Source: Oscillospiraceae bacterium
GTDB taxonomy: Bacteria > Bacillota > Clostridia > Oscillospirales > Ruminococcaceae
Reading direction: 5' to 3'
NCBI GenBank assembly: GCA_020054675.1
Contig: JAIHAL010000004.1
Coordinates: 62,001 to 126,000 of the forward strand
Length of the DNA: 64,000 nucleotides
The notes below the pieces were generated by a model. The model was given only the letters and a program-made list of their open reading frames with translations. It was not told the origin of the DNA and did not search any database. This document shows positions 1 to 9,501 of the stretch, piece after piece. Position 1 is the stretch's first letter; each line of letters begins with the position of its first letter. The position numbers were made by a program, and so were the translations under genes.

Positions 1-161
1 GCCGACACATCACGGAATACTTCTTTCAGCCCCTCCTCAAGAAACCATTTGTACGAGTTCTTCTGCACCTCGATAAGGTTCGGCATATCAAGAACTTCAT
101 TGATTTTCCCGAAACTCATCCTTACGTTCTTACCAAGCTGCTTCGGCTTGACATTCACCAT
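1..161 (-). CDS. rpoB: RNA polymerase beta subunit, N-terminal fragment (cut by window edge)
   Basis: Only the first 53 codons are inside the window. The translated start ([19 protein letters not shown], then [20 protein letters not shown]) is the strongly conserved beginning of the bacterial RpoB subunit, the catalytic beta chain of RNA polymerase. The ATG at 161 is preceded on the minus strand by AAAGGAG about 11 bases upstream. In many bacteria rpoB follows rplL; here the 290 bases upstream hold no ribosomal protein gene but a consensus promoter (346-374), so rpoB starts its own transcript with a leader of about 175 bases. The rest of the gene, and probably rpoC, lie to the left of the window. 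Confidence 0.95.
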   Translation of the reverse strand, partial: MVNVKPKQLGKNVRMSFGKINEVLDMPNLIEVQKNSYKWFLEEGLKEVFRDVS

Positions 162-345
162 AGGCTCAATCACTCCTTTATTTATTTGCGGAAACTGAAT
201 CCTGTGTATCATGACAGAATATCTCAAAACGGCAAAAAGGTTCGCACATTTTTCAAAAAAAGTATTGAAATCAAAGCTGACATATGATATACTAAATAAA
301 AAATCAGGCTTAAAAGTCTAAAATTCCATTATGATACAGTATATT

Positions 346-374
346 ATTATACTATATTAAATCCCTTTTGTCAA
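346..374 (-). promoter_or_regulatory. Consensus sigma-A promoter for rpoB
   Basis: Read on the minus strand there is a perfect TTGACA (374-369), a 17-base spacer and a perfect TATAAT (351-346). It points to rpoB and predicts an untranslated leader of about 175 bases. I see no recognised ribosomal-protein-type leader in 162-340; it is AT-rich with no clear long stem. Confidence 0.85.
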
Positions 375-400
375 TCAAAACAAAAATAATCAGCACATTA

Positions 401-430
401 AACCGTATCCCTTTCCAAAGGGATACGGTT
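401..430 (-). terminator. Rho-independent terminator of the comM-like operon
   Basis: A 13-base-pair perfect stem (AACCGTATCCCTT and its complement) with a 4-base loop lies 24 bases past the stop of the FUSC-type gene. On the minus strand it is followed by a T-rich stretch. It separates that operon from the rpoB promoter just downstream. Confidence 0.8.
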
Positions 431-454
431 ATTGTTGTTTTTGCATAAATTGAT

Positions 455-1003
455 TCAATCCATTCGGGAAATCTCCCCATTTTCCGGCTTTTTTCCATTT
501 TCGCCGCCTTTTTTCTTAAAATCGATTCTGTTTACCAGAACTCCGAAAATTATGCCTATCGTCGTATCTATCATCCTGTTCAGGACATAAAGAAAAGCAT
601 CGTGGCTGTCCCTGTCAAAATTTGTAACAAGGTTTAAAAAGACTATGCAGGCAATCGTGGTGGCCTCTTTTACGCCAAAAAAATTGCACACATATATTAC
701 AATGATAACTCCGACAGAATTTATAAAAATAAAAAGCCAGTTTATTTCCTTGTTTACCGCCAAAAGCAATTCAAGTGAAAAATACCCTATCAATCCGCCT
801 ATAAGCGAGCCTATAAAGCGATTTATGCCGACATTTTTGCTTTTGTCGAAAGTCGGCTGGACACATATAACCGCCGCAATTACAGCATAAAACATGCTTT
901 CCCTTTTTAAAGCATACCCGGCAATCAAGCACAAAAGCACGGCAAAAGCGCTTTTTATGGCCCTCATCCCGGGCTTGTAATGAAAATTAAGCTTAAATTC
1001 CAT
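455..1003 (-). CDS. Aromatic acid exporter family (FUSC/ArAE-type) membrane protein
   Basis: This 182-residue protein has an N-terminal MEFKLNFHYKPGMRAIKS followed by about five hydrophobic segments (roughly residues 17-33, 37-50, 65-80, 88-106 and 140-155), then a Lys/Glu-rich cytoplasmic tail. The GMRAIKSA..V..C start and the NRFIGSLIGGLIGY segment are typical of the N-terminal membrane domain of the ArAE_1/FUSC family, thought to export aromatic acids or related small molecules. The ATG at 1003 has GAGAGG four to eight bases upstream; a longer reading frame to 1075 would overlap the preceding gene and lacks that signal. It follows the ComM-like gene by 16 bases and is probably cotranscribed. 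The substrate cannot be read from sequence. Confidence 0.75.
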   Translation of the reverse strand: MEFKLNFHYKPGMRAIKSAFAVLLCLIAGYALKRESMFYAVIAAVICVQPTFDKSKNVGINRFIGSLIGGLIGYFSLELLLAVNKEINWLFIFINSVGVIIVIYVCNFFGVKEATTIACIVFLNLVTNFDRDSHDAFLYVLNRMIDTTIGIIFGVLVNRIDFKKKGGENGKKPENGEISRMD

Positions 1004-1019
1004 CTTTGACCTCTCTTTG

Positions 1020-2546
1020 TTATCCGCCCCAATATTTGCGGTCAAGGCTCCTGTACTGCACCGCCTGAGCCACATCCTGTTTCCTTATGACTTCCTTGCC
1101 GGACATATCGGCAATTGTCCTTGAAACCTTTAAAATCCTGTCATACGCCCTTGCCGAAAGGCCCATTTTATCAAAAACAGCTTTCAGCATTTCCACCGCA
1201 TCCGGCTCAAGAGGACAAACATCATGCAAAATATCGGGAGTTATCCTTGCGTTGCAGGTTATCCCCGTTCCCTTATATCGCCTTGTCTGTATTTCCCTTG
1301 CCGCCTGAACGCGCTCCCTTATCCTTTCGGAGCTTTCCTCCTTTTGCTTTGATGAAATGCTTTCAAATTCAACCGGAGCAACTTCGACATGAAGGTCAAA
1401 TCTATCAAGCAAGGGGCCGGATATTTTTGCTAAATAAGAAGAAACCTGCTTTGGCCCGCAAGTGCACTTTCTTGACGGATGTCCGAAATATCCGCAAGGG
1501 CATGGATTCATTGCCGCGATAAGCATAAATGAACAAGGATAGCTCACTGTTCCGGAAGCCCTTGAAATGGTTACCTTTTGTTCTTCAAGCGGCTGGCGGA
1601 GTATTTCAAGCGCCTGTCTTGAAAATTCGGGAAGCTCGTCAAGGAACAAAAGTCCGTTATGCGCAAGTGAAATTTCCCCCGGATGCGGAACTCCTCCTCC
1701 GCCCGCAAGTCCCGCGGGTGATATGGTATGGTGCGGCGCGCGGAACGGCCTGACTGTGACAAGCGGGGTCCTCTTGTCAAGTATTCCCGATATTGAATGT
1801 ATATTTGTGGTTTCTATCGATTCCTCAAAAGTCATTTTGGGAAGTATTGACGGCATCCTTTTTGCAAGCATGCTTTTGCCGGAACCCGGGGAGCCTATCA
1901 TAAGGACGTTATGCCCTCCCGCCGCGGCAATTTCAAGGGCCTTTTTAGCATTTTGCTGCCCTTTTACATCGGCAAAATCAAGGCTTTCAAGCACACCGTC
2001 ATCAGGCGGCTCGTATTTGCCCTGTGGAGTGATTTTTTCCCCTCCGTTAAAATGGGAAAGCAAAGCAGCCAAATCCCTTACGCCGAAAATTTCTATCCCG
2101 TCGGCAACGGATGCCTCAAAAGCATTTTCAAAAGGCACAAAAACCTTTTTTATCCCCTCTGCCCTTGCAAATATGGTCATCGGCAGAACACCGTTTATTC
2201 CCCTTATCGCCCCGCTCAAAGAAACCTCGCCGACAAATGCGGAATCCGACAAATCAGCATCGATATGCCCCATTATTTTAAGCATGGCAACGGCAATTGC
2301 AAGGTCGGTTATGGAGCCGGTCTTTTTTGTGTCCGCAGGAGCAAGGTTTACCGTAACCTTTGCAACCGGAAAAGAAATCCCGCACGACCTGAGCGCCGCC
2401 CTTATTCTTTCGCGGCTTTCCCTTACTACCGTATCGCCAAGCCCTATTATGTCAAAAGACGGCATGCCCTTGCTGACTTCTATTTCAGCATCCACATGAA
2501 ATGCGTTCAGTCCGAAAAGCCCGAGGCTGTTTACTTTTTCAAACAT
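1020..2546 (-). CDS. comM: YifB/ComM family Mg-chelatase-like AAA ATPase
   Basis: This 508-residue protein has the full three-part layout of the YifB/ComM family: an N-terminal ChlI-like domain (about residues 20-140), a Mg-chelatase AAA core with Walker A GSPGSGKSMLAKR near residue 215 and the FRAPHHTIS motif, and a C-terminal domain (about 400-500). A four-Cys segment (NPCPCGYFGHPSRKCTC) lies in the core, as is usual. In proteobacteria ComM is a helicase that helps branch migration in natural transformation; the role in Clostridia is less certain. The ATG at 2546 has AGAAGGG upstream. It leads a two-gene minus-strand operon with the FUSC-type gene. Confidence 0.92.
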   Translation of the reverse strand: MFEKVNSLGLFGLNAFHVDAEIEVSKGMPSFDIIGLGDTVVRESRERIRAALRSCGISFPVAKVTVNLAPADTKKTGSITDLAIAVAMLKIMGHIDADLSDSAFVGEVSLSGAIRGINGVLPMTIFARAEGIKKVFVPFENAFEASVADGIEIFGVRDLAALLSHFNGGEKITPQGKYEPPDDGVLESLDFADVKGQQNAKKALEIAAAGGHNVLMIGSPGSGKSMLAKRMPSILPKMTFEESIETTNIHSISGILDKRTPLVTVRPFRAPHHTISPAGLAGGGGVPHPGEISLAHNGLLFLDELPEFSRQALEILRQPLEEQKVTISRASGTVSYPCSFMLIAAMNPCPCGYFGHPSRKCTCGPKQVSSYLAKISGPLLDRFDLHVEVAPVEFESISSKQKEESSERIRERVQAAREIQTRRYKGTGITCNARITPDILHDVCPLEPDAVEMLKAVFDKMGLSARAYDRILKVSRTIADMSGKEVIRKQDVAQAVQYRSLDRKYWGG

Positions 2547-2678
2547 GCTTTACCCTTCTTTTGCAAACAGTTTTTTGTAAAAACAATCCATTTAACATTA
2601 TACTATTTTTTTACCTAAAAAATCAACCATGCCGACAAATTAAAACAATATTTTTACATGAAAAAATTTCAAAAATCC

Positions 2679-2707
2679 TTTTCAAAGAGTGTTTTTTATG
2701 ATATAAT
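2679..2707 (+). promoter_or_regulatory. Probable sigma-A promoter for the phosphosugar mutase
   Basis: A perfect TATAAT (2702-2707) stands 41 bases before the mutase ATG. The matching -35 at the 17-base spacing is only TTTTCA (2679-2684), so the -10 box carries most of the support. Confidence 0.5.
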
Positions 2708-2747
2708 TTTTTTGTTTAAAATAAAAAGCTTATTAGAAGGTGAATTT

Positions 2748-4463
2748 ATGTCGGAAATGGAACTTTATAAATTATGGTGCGAAAAGGCAACTGAAGACTG
2801 CGACCTGCAAAAGGAGCTTGAAGCTATAAAAAACGATGAGGAAGCTATAAAAGACAGATTTTACCGCGACCTTGAATTCGGGACCGGAGGACTCCGCGGA
2901 GTTATCGGCGCCGGAGCTTTCAGAATGAACATTTACACCGTTCGCCGCGCTACTCAAGGACTTGCCGATTATGTAAACGAAACCTTTAAAAATGGCAGCG
3001 TGGCAATTGCCTACGATTCAAGAATAAAAAGCGATGTGTTTGCAAAAGAGGCCGCATCTGTTCTTGCCGCCAACGGAATAAAGGTTTATATTTATCCGGA
3101 GCTCATGCCGACTCCCATGCTTTCATTTGCGGTAAGGCATTTGAAATGCAGCGCCGGAATAGTTATTACCGCAAGCCACAATCCCGCAAAATACAACGGA
3201 TACAAGGTTTACGGTTCGGACGGCTGCCAGATGACTCTTGAAGCCGCTGAAATCGTACTCGGAAAAATAAACAAGGTGGATATGTTTGACGGACCGAAAA
3301 CAATCAAGTTTGAGGACGGCATTTCCAACGGTTCCATTGAATATATAAAGCAGGAAGTAATTGATGCTTACCTTGAAAAAGTATACGAGCAGGGCATACA
3401 CACAAATCTTTGCGCCACAAGCGGGCTTAAAGTGGTATATACTCCCCTCAACGGCGCCGGAAACAAGCCTGTCCGCGCCATATTGAAGAAAATAGGCATA
3501 AACGATGTTGTCGTTGTTCCTGAGCAGGAATTCCCAAACGGTGAATTTACCACCTGTCCTTATCCGAATCCTGAAATAAAAGAAGCCCTTGCGCTTGGAC
3601 TCAAGCTTTGCGAAACCGTAAAGCCGGACCTTCTCCTTGCAACCGACCCTGACTGCGACCGTGTTGGAATTGCAGTTCCCTCCGATGACGGTTATGTGCT
3701 TTTCACGGGAAACGAAGTAGGCGCAATGCTGTTTGAATACATTTGCTCCGAAAGGACAAAAATGGGCACCATGCCGCAAAATCCGATTGCGGTGAAAACA
3801 ATCGTAACAACCGACATAACCAAGGCAATCGCAAAGGAATACGGCGTAAAGGTAATTGATGTGCTTACTGGCTTTAAATTTATAGGCGAACAGATAGGTT
3901 TCCTCGAAGAAAAGCATGAAGAGAACCGCTATATCTTCGGTTTTGAGGAAAGCTACGGGTACCTTGCAGGCTCTTACGTCCGCGACAAGGATGCGGTTGT
4001 GGCGTCAATGCTTATCTGCGAAATGGCAGCCTATTACAGGACAAAGGGCATAAGCCTTTTGCAGGCAAGGGAAAATATGTACAAAAAATACGGCGTATAT
4101 GTGCATACCCAAAAGAGCTTTACCTGCGAGGGCGCAGCCGGCATGGAAAGAATGAAGGAAATCATGGCTTCCCTGCGCTCAAATACCCCCAAAACTATTG
4201 GAGGGCTTAAGGTAACAAAGCTTGCCGATTATGTTTCAAGCATTGAAACCGACCTTGAAACAGGCTCCAAAGCGGCGATAACTCTTCCAAAATCCGACGT
4301 GCTCACCTTTGTTTTAACCGACGGCGCAAGCGTTGTAATCCGTCCTTCCGGAACGGAGCCTAAAATTAAGGCTTATTTTACAACCACAGGCAAAACAAAA
4401 GAAGAAGCCGAAATGCTTGAAAAGAAAATCTCGGAAGATTTTACAAAGATTTTAGGTTTTTAA
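2748..4463 (+). CDS. pgcA: Phosphosugar mutase (alpha-phosphoglucomutase type)
   Basis: This 571-residue cytoplasmic enzyme interconverts glucose-1-phosphate and glucose-6-phosphate, or a similar hexose phosphate pair. It carries the catalytic phosphoserine loop TASHNPAKYNG, the metal-binding loop DPDCDR, the sugar-specificity loop GFEESYG and the phosphate-binding RPSGTEPK near the C-terminus. Length and motifs fit the PgcA-type mutases of Firmicutes. The ATG at 2748 has AGAAGG eight bases upstream; an in-frame upstream ATG at 2658 would run through the promoter and is rejected. Its product supplies glucose-1-phosphate for the GlgC reaction encoded about 22 kb away, a metabolic but not physical link. 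Confidence 0.93.
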   Translation: MSEMELYKLWCEKATEDCDLQKELEAIKNDEEAIKDRFYRDLEFGTGGLRGVIGAGAFRMNIYTVRRATQGLADYVNETFKNGSVAIAYDSRIKSDVFAKEAASVLAANGIKVYIYPELMPTPMLSFAVRHLKCSAGIVITASHNPAKYNGYKVYGSDGCQMTLEAAEIVLGKINKVDMFDGPKTIKFEDGISNGSIEYIKQEVIDAYLEKVYEQGIHTNLCATSGLKVVYTPLNGAGNKPVRAILKKIGINDVVVVPEQEFPNGEFTTCPYPNPEIKEALALGLKLCETVKPDLLLATDPDCDRVGIAVPSDDGYVLFTGNEVGAMLFEYICSERTKMGTMPQNPIAVKTIVTTDITKAIAKEYGVKVIDVLTGFKFIGEQIGFLEEKHEENRYIFGFEESYGYLAGSYVRDKDAVVASMLICEMAAYYRTKGISLLQARENMYKKYGVYVHTQKSFTCEGAAGMERMKEIMASLRSNTPKTIGGLKVTKLADYVSSIETDLETGSKAAITLPKSDVLTFVLTDGASVVIRPSGTEPKIKAYFTTTGKTKEEAEMLEKKISEDFTKILGF

Positions 4464-4472
4464 AAAAAGTGC

Positions 4473-4501
4473 TTGCATTATTCTTGATGTTGTGATATAA
4501 T
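4473..4501 (+). promoter_or_regulatory. Sigma-A promoter for rpmE
   Basis: TTGCAT (4473-4478), a 17-base spacer and TATAAT (4496-4501) lie about 100 bases before the L31 gene, just after the mutase stop codon. Confidence 0.75.
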
Positions 4502-4604
4502 GTTAATTCGTTAAGTGATTTTTAAATAGCACTTTGCTGCTTTGAATTTACGAAGAATTGCTATGTGTGCTTTAACCACAGTTGATAGAAAGAGGTGAAT
4601 TAAA

Positions 4605-4808
4605 ATGAAGGAAGGTCTTCACCCAAATTACGAGGCTACTACCATTACCTGCGCATGCGGCAATGTAATTGAAACCCGTTCGACCAAGAAAAACATCAAG
4701 GTTGAAATCTGCTCAAAATGCCACCCGTTCTTCACCGGAAAACAAAAGCTTGTTGACTCGGGCGGACGCGTTGACAGGTTCAAGAAGCGTTTCAATTTGG
4801 ACAAGTAA
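4605..4808 (+). CDS. rpmE: 50S ribosomal protein L31, zinc-binding form
   Basis: The 67-residue product is L31 of the large ribosomal subunit. It keeps the four zinc ligands of the C+ paralogue: Cys16 and Cys18 (CAC) and Cys36 and Cys39 (CSKC), followed by HPFFTGKQ. The ATG has AGAGGTG upstream. It forms a single-gene unit between its own promoter (4473-4501) and a terminator (4824-4854). Zn-dependent L31 is often swapped for a zinc-free paralogue in zinc shortage; no such paralogue is in this window. Confidence 0.97.
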   Translation: MKEGLHPNYEATTITCACGNVIETRSTKKNIKVEICSKCHPFFTGKQKLVDSGGRVDRFKKRFNLDK

Positions 4809-4823
4809 AAGCCACTATTCATG

Positions 4824-4854
4824 GAGTTCACGTTTTTTAACGTGGACTCTTTTT
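4824..4854 (+). terminator. Rho-independent terminator after rpmE
   Basis: GAGTTCACG and CGTGGACTC pair (one G:T) around an 8-base loop and are followed by five T. It lies 15 bases after the rpmE stop. Confidence 0.85.
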
Positions 4855-4897
4855 GTCATTCAAAAAAGCAAAAATTTTGTCGAAGGAGCGGTGCCAT

Positions 4898-5518
4898 CTG
4901 GACTTTATTACAATACGCTCGCCCGCCTCTGCGTCTTTTATTGAAAGAAAATCTGAATTTATAGGATACATCTCGCCTGTTAAAACACAGGACGAAGCCA
5001 TTGAATTTATAAATAAAATCAGAGCCGAGCACAGAAAAGCCACTCACAACGTATATGCTTACATCCTGCGCGAAGGCAATGCCGCAAGATATTCTGACGA
5101 CGGCGAACCTCAGGGCACGGCAGGAGTGCCTGTTTTGGATGTTTTGCAAAAAGAGGGCCTTACCGACGTATGCTGCGTGGTGACAAGATATTTCGGGGGA
5201 ATTCTGCTTGGCGGCGGAGGGCTTGTCAGGGCGTACACCCATGCGGCAAAAATTGCAGTTGATGCCGCGCAAAAAATGATAATGTGCAAGTGCCACAGAA
5301 TAGATTTTAAAACAGATTATGGTCTTTACGGAAAAATCTCTTACATTCTGCCTGAATTTGAGGTAAAAGTTCTAAACACCGATTTCGGAAGCGATGTCGG
5401 GATATCTCTTCTTGTTAAAAAGCAATTATTAAAGCCTTTGACTGAAAAGCTTACGGACATTTCCTTAGGAAACATCGAGATGTGCATAAGTAATGAAATG
5501 TTTGAGGATTTTTCGTAA
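4898..5518 (+). CDS. YigZ/IMPACT family protein with probable CTG start
   Basis: The product (about 206 residues) belongs to the YigZ/IMPACT family. It has the conserved SEFIGYISPV near the start, SDDGEPQGTAG, then VTRYFGGILLGGGGLVRAY, and a C-terminal DUF1949-like part. The role in bacteria is not established; eukaryotic IMPACT modulates the Gcn2 kinase. No ATG or GTG lies in frame near the expected start. AAGGAG at 4882-4887 is 10 bases before a CTG at 4898, which gives the family-like start (M)DFITIRSPASASFIE. TTG codons at 4853 and 4877 are also in frame, but the first sits in the rpmE terminator and the second has no ribosome binding site. Confidence 0.85.
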   Translation: MDFITIRSPASASFIERKSEFIGYISPVKTQDEAIEFINKIRAEHRKATHNVYAYILREGNAARYSDDGEPQGTAGVPVLDVLQKEGLTDVCCVVTRYFGGILLGGGGLVRAYTHAAKIAVDAAQKMIMCKCHRIDFKTDYGLYGKISYILPEFEVKVLNTDFGSDVGISLLVKKQLLKPLTEKLTDISLGNIEMCISNEMFEDFS

Positions 5519-5623
5519 ATTTTTATTTAGGTCTACAAAATTTAAATTTTATAAAGCAAAAATAAAGGAGAAAAGAGTAGTAAATCAGTATAAATTAGTG
5601 TCATGCTGCTTGGAGGTGGTATC

Positions 5624-6625
5624 GTGTCAATAAGGGAACAGACCGAAGCGCTTGAATATGGCTTTTTATGCGAATACGCCTGTTTTTCGTCAAAAGGCGG
5701 AAAAAGGATGCGCGAAGAAAAAAAATGTGAAATACGCACCGAATTCCAGCGCGACCGCGACAGAATACTCCATTCAAACGCGTTCAGAAGACTCAAGCAC
5801 AAAACACAGGTTTTCCTTGCTCCGATAGGCGACCATTACAGGACAAGGCTCACTCATACGCTTGAAGTTTCCCAGATTGCAAGGACTATTGCAAAGGCTT
5901 TAAGGCTTAATGAGGATTTGACGGAAGCCATTGCAATGGGGCACGACCTTGGGCATACTCCTTTCGGACATTCCGGAGAAGCGGTGCTGAACGATATCTG
6001 CAAACACGGATTCAAGCATTACCTTCAAAGCGTAAGAGTAGTTGATTACATAGAAAACGGCGGCAAAGGACTTAATTTGACTTATGAAGTCAAAAACGGC
6101 ATTGCATGCCACACAAATCAAATTGCCGCGACAAGAGAAGGCTACATAGTCCGGCTTGCGGACAAGATAGCCTATATAAACCATGACATAGACGATTCCA
6201 TTCGCGCAGGAGTTTTAAAAGAAAGCGATTTGCCCAAAAATGCGGTTGAAATTCTTGGCCATACAAAAAGTCAAAGGATAACCACGCTTGTTTCGTCTAT
6301 TATAAAAAACGGACCTGCGGACATACGAATGGACGATGAAATAAAAAAAGCTCATGACGAGTTAAGGGCATTTATGTTTGAAAGAGTTTATACAAATCCT
6401 ACCGCAAAAAGCGAAGAAGAAAAAGCAAAGGCTCTTGTGGAAAAACTTTACAAGTATTTTTTGAACCGTCCGGATAAAATGCCGATGGAATACAAAAACA
6501 TTATGGAAAGGTTTGATGTGGAACGCGCGGTATGCGATTATATTGCCGGAATGAGCGACGCATACGCCATAAATCTCTTTTCGGAGCTTTTTGTTCCCAA
6601 GGGCTGGTCCGGAATTTTAAAATAA
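5624..6625 (+). CDS. dgt: dGTPase-type HD-domain triphosphohydrolase
   Basis: The 333-residue protein is a deoxyguanosinetriphosphate triphosphohydrolase-like enzyme, cleaving dNTPs to nucleoside and triphosphate. The N-terminus (SIREQTEALEYGFL), HSNAFRRLKHKTQVF, the metal-binding His in RLTHTLEVSQIART and the HD pair in MGHDLGHTPFGHSGE are all present. The start is GTG at 5624 with GGAGGTGG just upstream (5612-5619); an ATG at 5603 precedes the binding site. It is the first gene of the dgt-dnaG-rpoD group common in Clostridia, where it takes the place held by rpsU in the classical macromolecular-synthesis operon. The true substrate range is unknown. Confidence 0.92.
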   Translation: MSIREQTEALEYGFLCEYACFSSKGGKRMREEKKCEIRTEFQRDRDRILHSNAFRRLKHKTQVFLAPIGDHYRTRLTHTLEVSQIARTIAKALRLNEDLTEAIAMGHDLGHTPFGHSGEAVLNDICKHGFKHYLQSVRVVDYIENGGKGLNLTYEVKNGIACHTNQIAATREGYIVRLADKIAYINHDIDDSIRAGVLKESDLPKNAVEILGHTKSQRITTLVSSIIKNGPADIRMDDEIKKAHDELRAFMFERVYTNPTAKSEEEKAKALVEKLYKYFLNRPDKMPMEYKNIMERFDVERAVCDYIAGMSDAYAINLFSELFVPKGWSGILK

Positions 6626-6646
6626 AAGCAAAAAGGGGGTGCCGTT

Positions 6647-8416
6647 TTGCTTTCGGACGATTTTTTATACCAATTAAAACAAAGCAACCGCATAGATTCA
6701 GTAATGTCATCCTATGTGAATTTGCACAGACGCGGAAGAAATTATGTGTGCCTCTGCCCTTTCCATTCCGAAAAAACGCCATCCTGCACTGTTTATACCG
6801 ACACCGACAGTTTTTACTGTTTCGGGTGCGGAGCCGGCGGCGACGTAATAGCCTTCATCAGACGCATTGAAAACCTTGAATACATCGAAGCGGTGAAATT
6901 CCTTGCCGAACGCGCCGGAATTCCCATGCCGGAAGATGCAAAGGACAATGAATATTCCCGGCTTAAAACAAAAATACTTGAAATAAACCGCAGTGCCGCA
7001 AGATTTTTTTACAATTCGCTTTTATCCAAAAACAACGAAAAGGCTTTAAGATACTTGGCATCAAGAGGCCTTTCTCCAAATACCATAAAAAAATACGGGA
7101 TAGGCTATGCCCCAAACAATTGGGACAGCCTGAAAACGCACCTACTTTCGCAAGGATATTCGGAAGAGGAGCTCCTTGCCGCGGCAGTCTGCACAAGGGG
7201 CAGAAACGGAGGGATTTACGACCTCTTCCGCGACAGGATAATGTTTCCCATAATAGATTTAAGGGGCAACGTAATAGCTTTCGGAGGAAGGATAATAGAC
7301 GGTTCCGGCCCGAAATACCTTAATTCTCCGGATACTCCCGTATTTAAGAAAAGCCGGAACTTATTTTCCCTTAATTTTGCAAAGGGGGCAAAATCAGAGC
7401 GTCTTATCCTTGCAGAAGGATATATGGACGTGATTTCAATAAACCAAGCCGGATTTGAAAACGTTGTGGCGACCCTCGGAACGGCGCTTACATCAGAACA
7501 GGCAAGGCTTATGGCGCAATACGCAAAGGAAGTTATAATCGCTTATGATTCCGACGGCGCAGGCCAGCAGGCTACACATCGTGCAATAAACATTCTCGGA
7601 CAGGCCGGAATAAACACTAAAATAATCAAAATGGAGGGGGCAAAAGACCCGGACGAATACATTAAAAAATACGGTGCGATAAGGTTTAAAGTCCTGCTTG
7701 AAAATTCAGGCGGAGCAATCGCATTTGAGCTTGAAAAATGCAGGGCCGGAATTGACATAGAAACCGAAACAGGCAAGGTTGAATACTTAAAACGCTGCGT
7801 TCAGGTTCTTGCAGACATTTCCTCGCCTATTGAAAGGGAGGTTTACATTTCCAAAATTTGCTCTGAACAAAATGTTTCAAAAGAAATAATCAAAGCGCAA
7901 ACCGAGGCTTTAATCAAAAAGCGCATCAATACGGAAAAAAAGCTTGAAACCACAGCAATTTTTTCCCGTGCCCAGACACAGGACAAAATAAATCCGGAGG
8001 CGATGAAGTTCCTCAAGGAAAGCAAAGCTGAAGCAGGGCTCATAGCATATCTTTTCTTTAATCCGGACAAGCTTGATTATGTGCTTTCAAAGCTCCCTCC
8101 GGAAAAATTCGTAACATCATTTAATAAAAAAGTTTACGAAAAACTTGCAAATATTATTAAAAATTCACATGATTTTTCGCTTTCGTCCCTTAACAGTGAA
8201 TTTGATGTCGATGAAATGGGCAAAATATCCGAAATAATAGTTAAAAATAAAGACATTGCCATTTCCGAAAAGGAGGCCGACGATTATATAAACGTGCTTT
8301 TGGGGCATAAAAATAATAATGCGGCAAATTCGGATTTATCCGATGAGGATTTTATAAATTTGGTAAACGAAATAAAAAAGTCACAGCACAAAATGAAAGG
8401 GGATTTTTATGAATAA
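6647..8416 (+). CDS. dnaG: DNA primase
   Basis: The 589-residue primase makes RNA primers at the replication fork. The CHC2 zinc finger is visible (CPFH at about residue 37 and CFGCGAGGD at about 58-66), then the RNA polymerase core and the TOPRIM fold with [11 protein letters not shown] and [11 protein letters not shown]. The C-terminal third is the helicase-binding part. The start is TTG at 6647 with AGGGGGTG six bases upstream; no ATG or GTG is better placed. It begins 21 bases after dgt and overlaps the start of rpoD by 8 bases, so the two are translationally coupled. Confidence 0.96.
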   Translation: MLSDDFLYQLKQSNRIDSVMSSYVNLHRRGRNYVCLCPFHSEKTPSCTVYTDTDSFYCFGCGAGGDVIAFIRRIENLEYIEAVKFLAERAGIPMPEDAKDNEYSRLKTKILEINRSAARFFYNSLLSKNNEKALRYLASRGLSPNTIKKYGIGYAPNNWDSLKTHLLSQGYSEEELLAAAVCTRGRNGGIYDLFRDRIMFPIIDLRGNVIAFGGRIIDGSGPKYLNSPDTPVFKKSRNLFSLNFAKGAKSERLILAEGYMDVISINQAGFENVVATLGTALTSEQARLMAQYAKEVIIAYDSDGAGQQATHRAINILGQAGINTKIIKMEGAKDPDEYIKKYGAIRFKVLLENSGGAIAFELEKCRAGIDIETETGKVEYLKRCVQVLADISSPIEREVYISKICSEQNVSKEIIKAQTEALIKKRINTEKKLETTAIFSRAQTQDKINPEAMKFLKESKAEAGLIAYLFFNPDKLDYVLSKLPPEKFVTSFNKKVYEKLANIIKNSHDFSLSSLNSEFDVDEMGKISEIIVKNKDIAISEKEADDYINVLLGHKNNNAANSDLSDEDFINLVNEIKKSQHKMKGDFYE

Positions 8417-9491
8417 AGACAAAAAAGCCACAATAGAAAGCCTTATGGAGCAAGGCAAGGCCACAGGAAAACTTACCACAAAAGAAATTACCGACGCGCT
8501 TGAAGAGCTTGATTTTGACGTTGAGCAAATGGATAATTTCTATGACAGCTGCGCAAATTTAAACATAGAAATCATTGAGGATTTCAATCTTGACAGCGAC
8601 CTTGACCTTCCGCTTGACTTATCGCAAGACGATTTGGAGCTTGCACTCTCAACTGAGGGAATAGCAATTGACGACCCGGTCAAGATTTATCTTAAAGAAA
8701 TCGGACGCGTTCCCCTGCTTACGCCTGAGGAGGAAATAGAGCTTGCCCAGCGAATGGCAACCGGCGACCCTTATGCAAAAAAGCGCCTGTCCGAAGCAAA
8801 CTTGCGTCTTGTGGTTTCTATTGCAAAGCGCTATGTCGGCAGGGGCATGCAGTTTTTGGACCTTATTCAAGAGGGAAATTTAGGACTTATAAAGGCGGTT
8901 GAAAAATTTGACCATACAAAGGGATTTAAGTTTTCAACCTATGCCACATGGTGGATACGCCAAGCAATAACAAGGGCCATTGCGGACCAGGCAAGGACAA
9001 TCAGAATCCCTGTGCACATGGTTGAAACCATAACCAAAGTTAAAAAGGTTTCAAGCCAGCTTCTGCACAAAAACGGGCATGACCCGAGTCCGGAAGAAAT
9101 TGCCGCCGAGCTTGAAATGCCGGTTGAAAGAGTTCAGGAAATCATGAGGATTGCACAGGACCCTGTTTCGCTTGAAACTCCTATCGGTGAAGAAGAGGAC
9201 AGCCATCTTGGGGATTTTATTCCAGACGACGACGCTCCGGCCCCCGCGGAAGCAGCTTCGCTCACGCTCCTAAAAGAGCAGCTTAACGAAGTCCTATCAA
9301 CTCTTACGGACCGTGAAGAAAAAGTCCTCCGCTTGCGTTTCGGGCTTGAGGATGGGCGTTCCCGCACGCTTGAAGAAGTCGGCCGCGAATTCAATGTCAC
9401 AAGAGAAAGAATCCGCCAGATTGAGGCAAAGGCTCTGCGCAAGCTGCGCCATCCGAGCAGAAGCAAAAAAGTAAAAGATTTTTTGGATTAG
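8409..9491 (+). CDS. rpoD: Primary sigma factor of RNA polymerase
   Basis: The 360-residue protein is the housekeeping sigma-70/sigma-A factor. Region 1.2 begins at [17 protein letters not shown], region 2 has [17 protein letters not shown] (-10 recognition) followed by RTIRIPVHM, and region 4.2 has [18 protein letters not shown] (-35 recognition). The 90-residue N-terminus is short and acidic, as in other Firmicutes. Translation starts inside the end of dnaG. The many TTGACA/TATAAT promoters in this window are the expected targets of this factor. Confidence 0.97.
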   Translation: MNKDKKATIESLMEQGKATGKLTTKEITDALEELDFDVEQMDNFYDSCANLNIEIIEDFNLDSDLDLPLDLSQDDLELALSTEGIAIDDPVKIYLKEIGRVPLLTPEEEIELAQRMATGDPYAKKRLSEANLRLVVSIAKRYVGRGMQFLDLIQEGNLGLIKAVEKFDHTKGFKFSTYATWWIRQAITRAIADQARTIRIPVHMVETITKVKKVSSQLLHKNGHDPSPEEIAAELEMPVERVQEIMRIAQDPVSLETPIGEEEDSHLGDFIPDDDAPAPAEAASLTLLKEQLNEVLSTLTDREEKVLRLRFGLEDGRSRTLEEVGREFNVTRERIRQIEAKALRKLRHPSRSKKVKDFLD

Positions 9492-9501
9492 AGGGTTTAA
9501 A

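Noticed and set aside
1567-2499. Long open frame on the plus strand inside the ComM-like gene
   Set aside because: It is antisense to a gene with clear family motifs, has no ribosome binding site and its product is low-complexity; a shadow frame.
3123-3917. A 264-codon minus-strand frame inside the phosphosugar mutase
   Set aside because: It mirrors the codon pattern of the mutase, has no start signal and no family-like motif.
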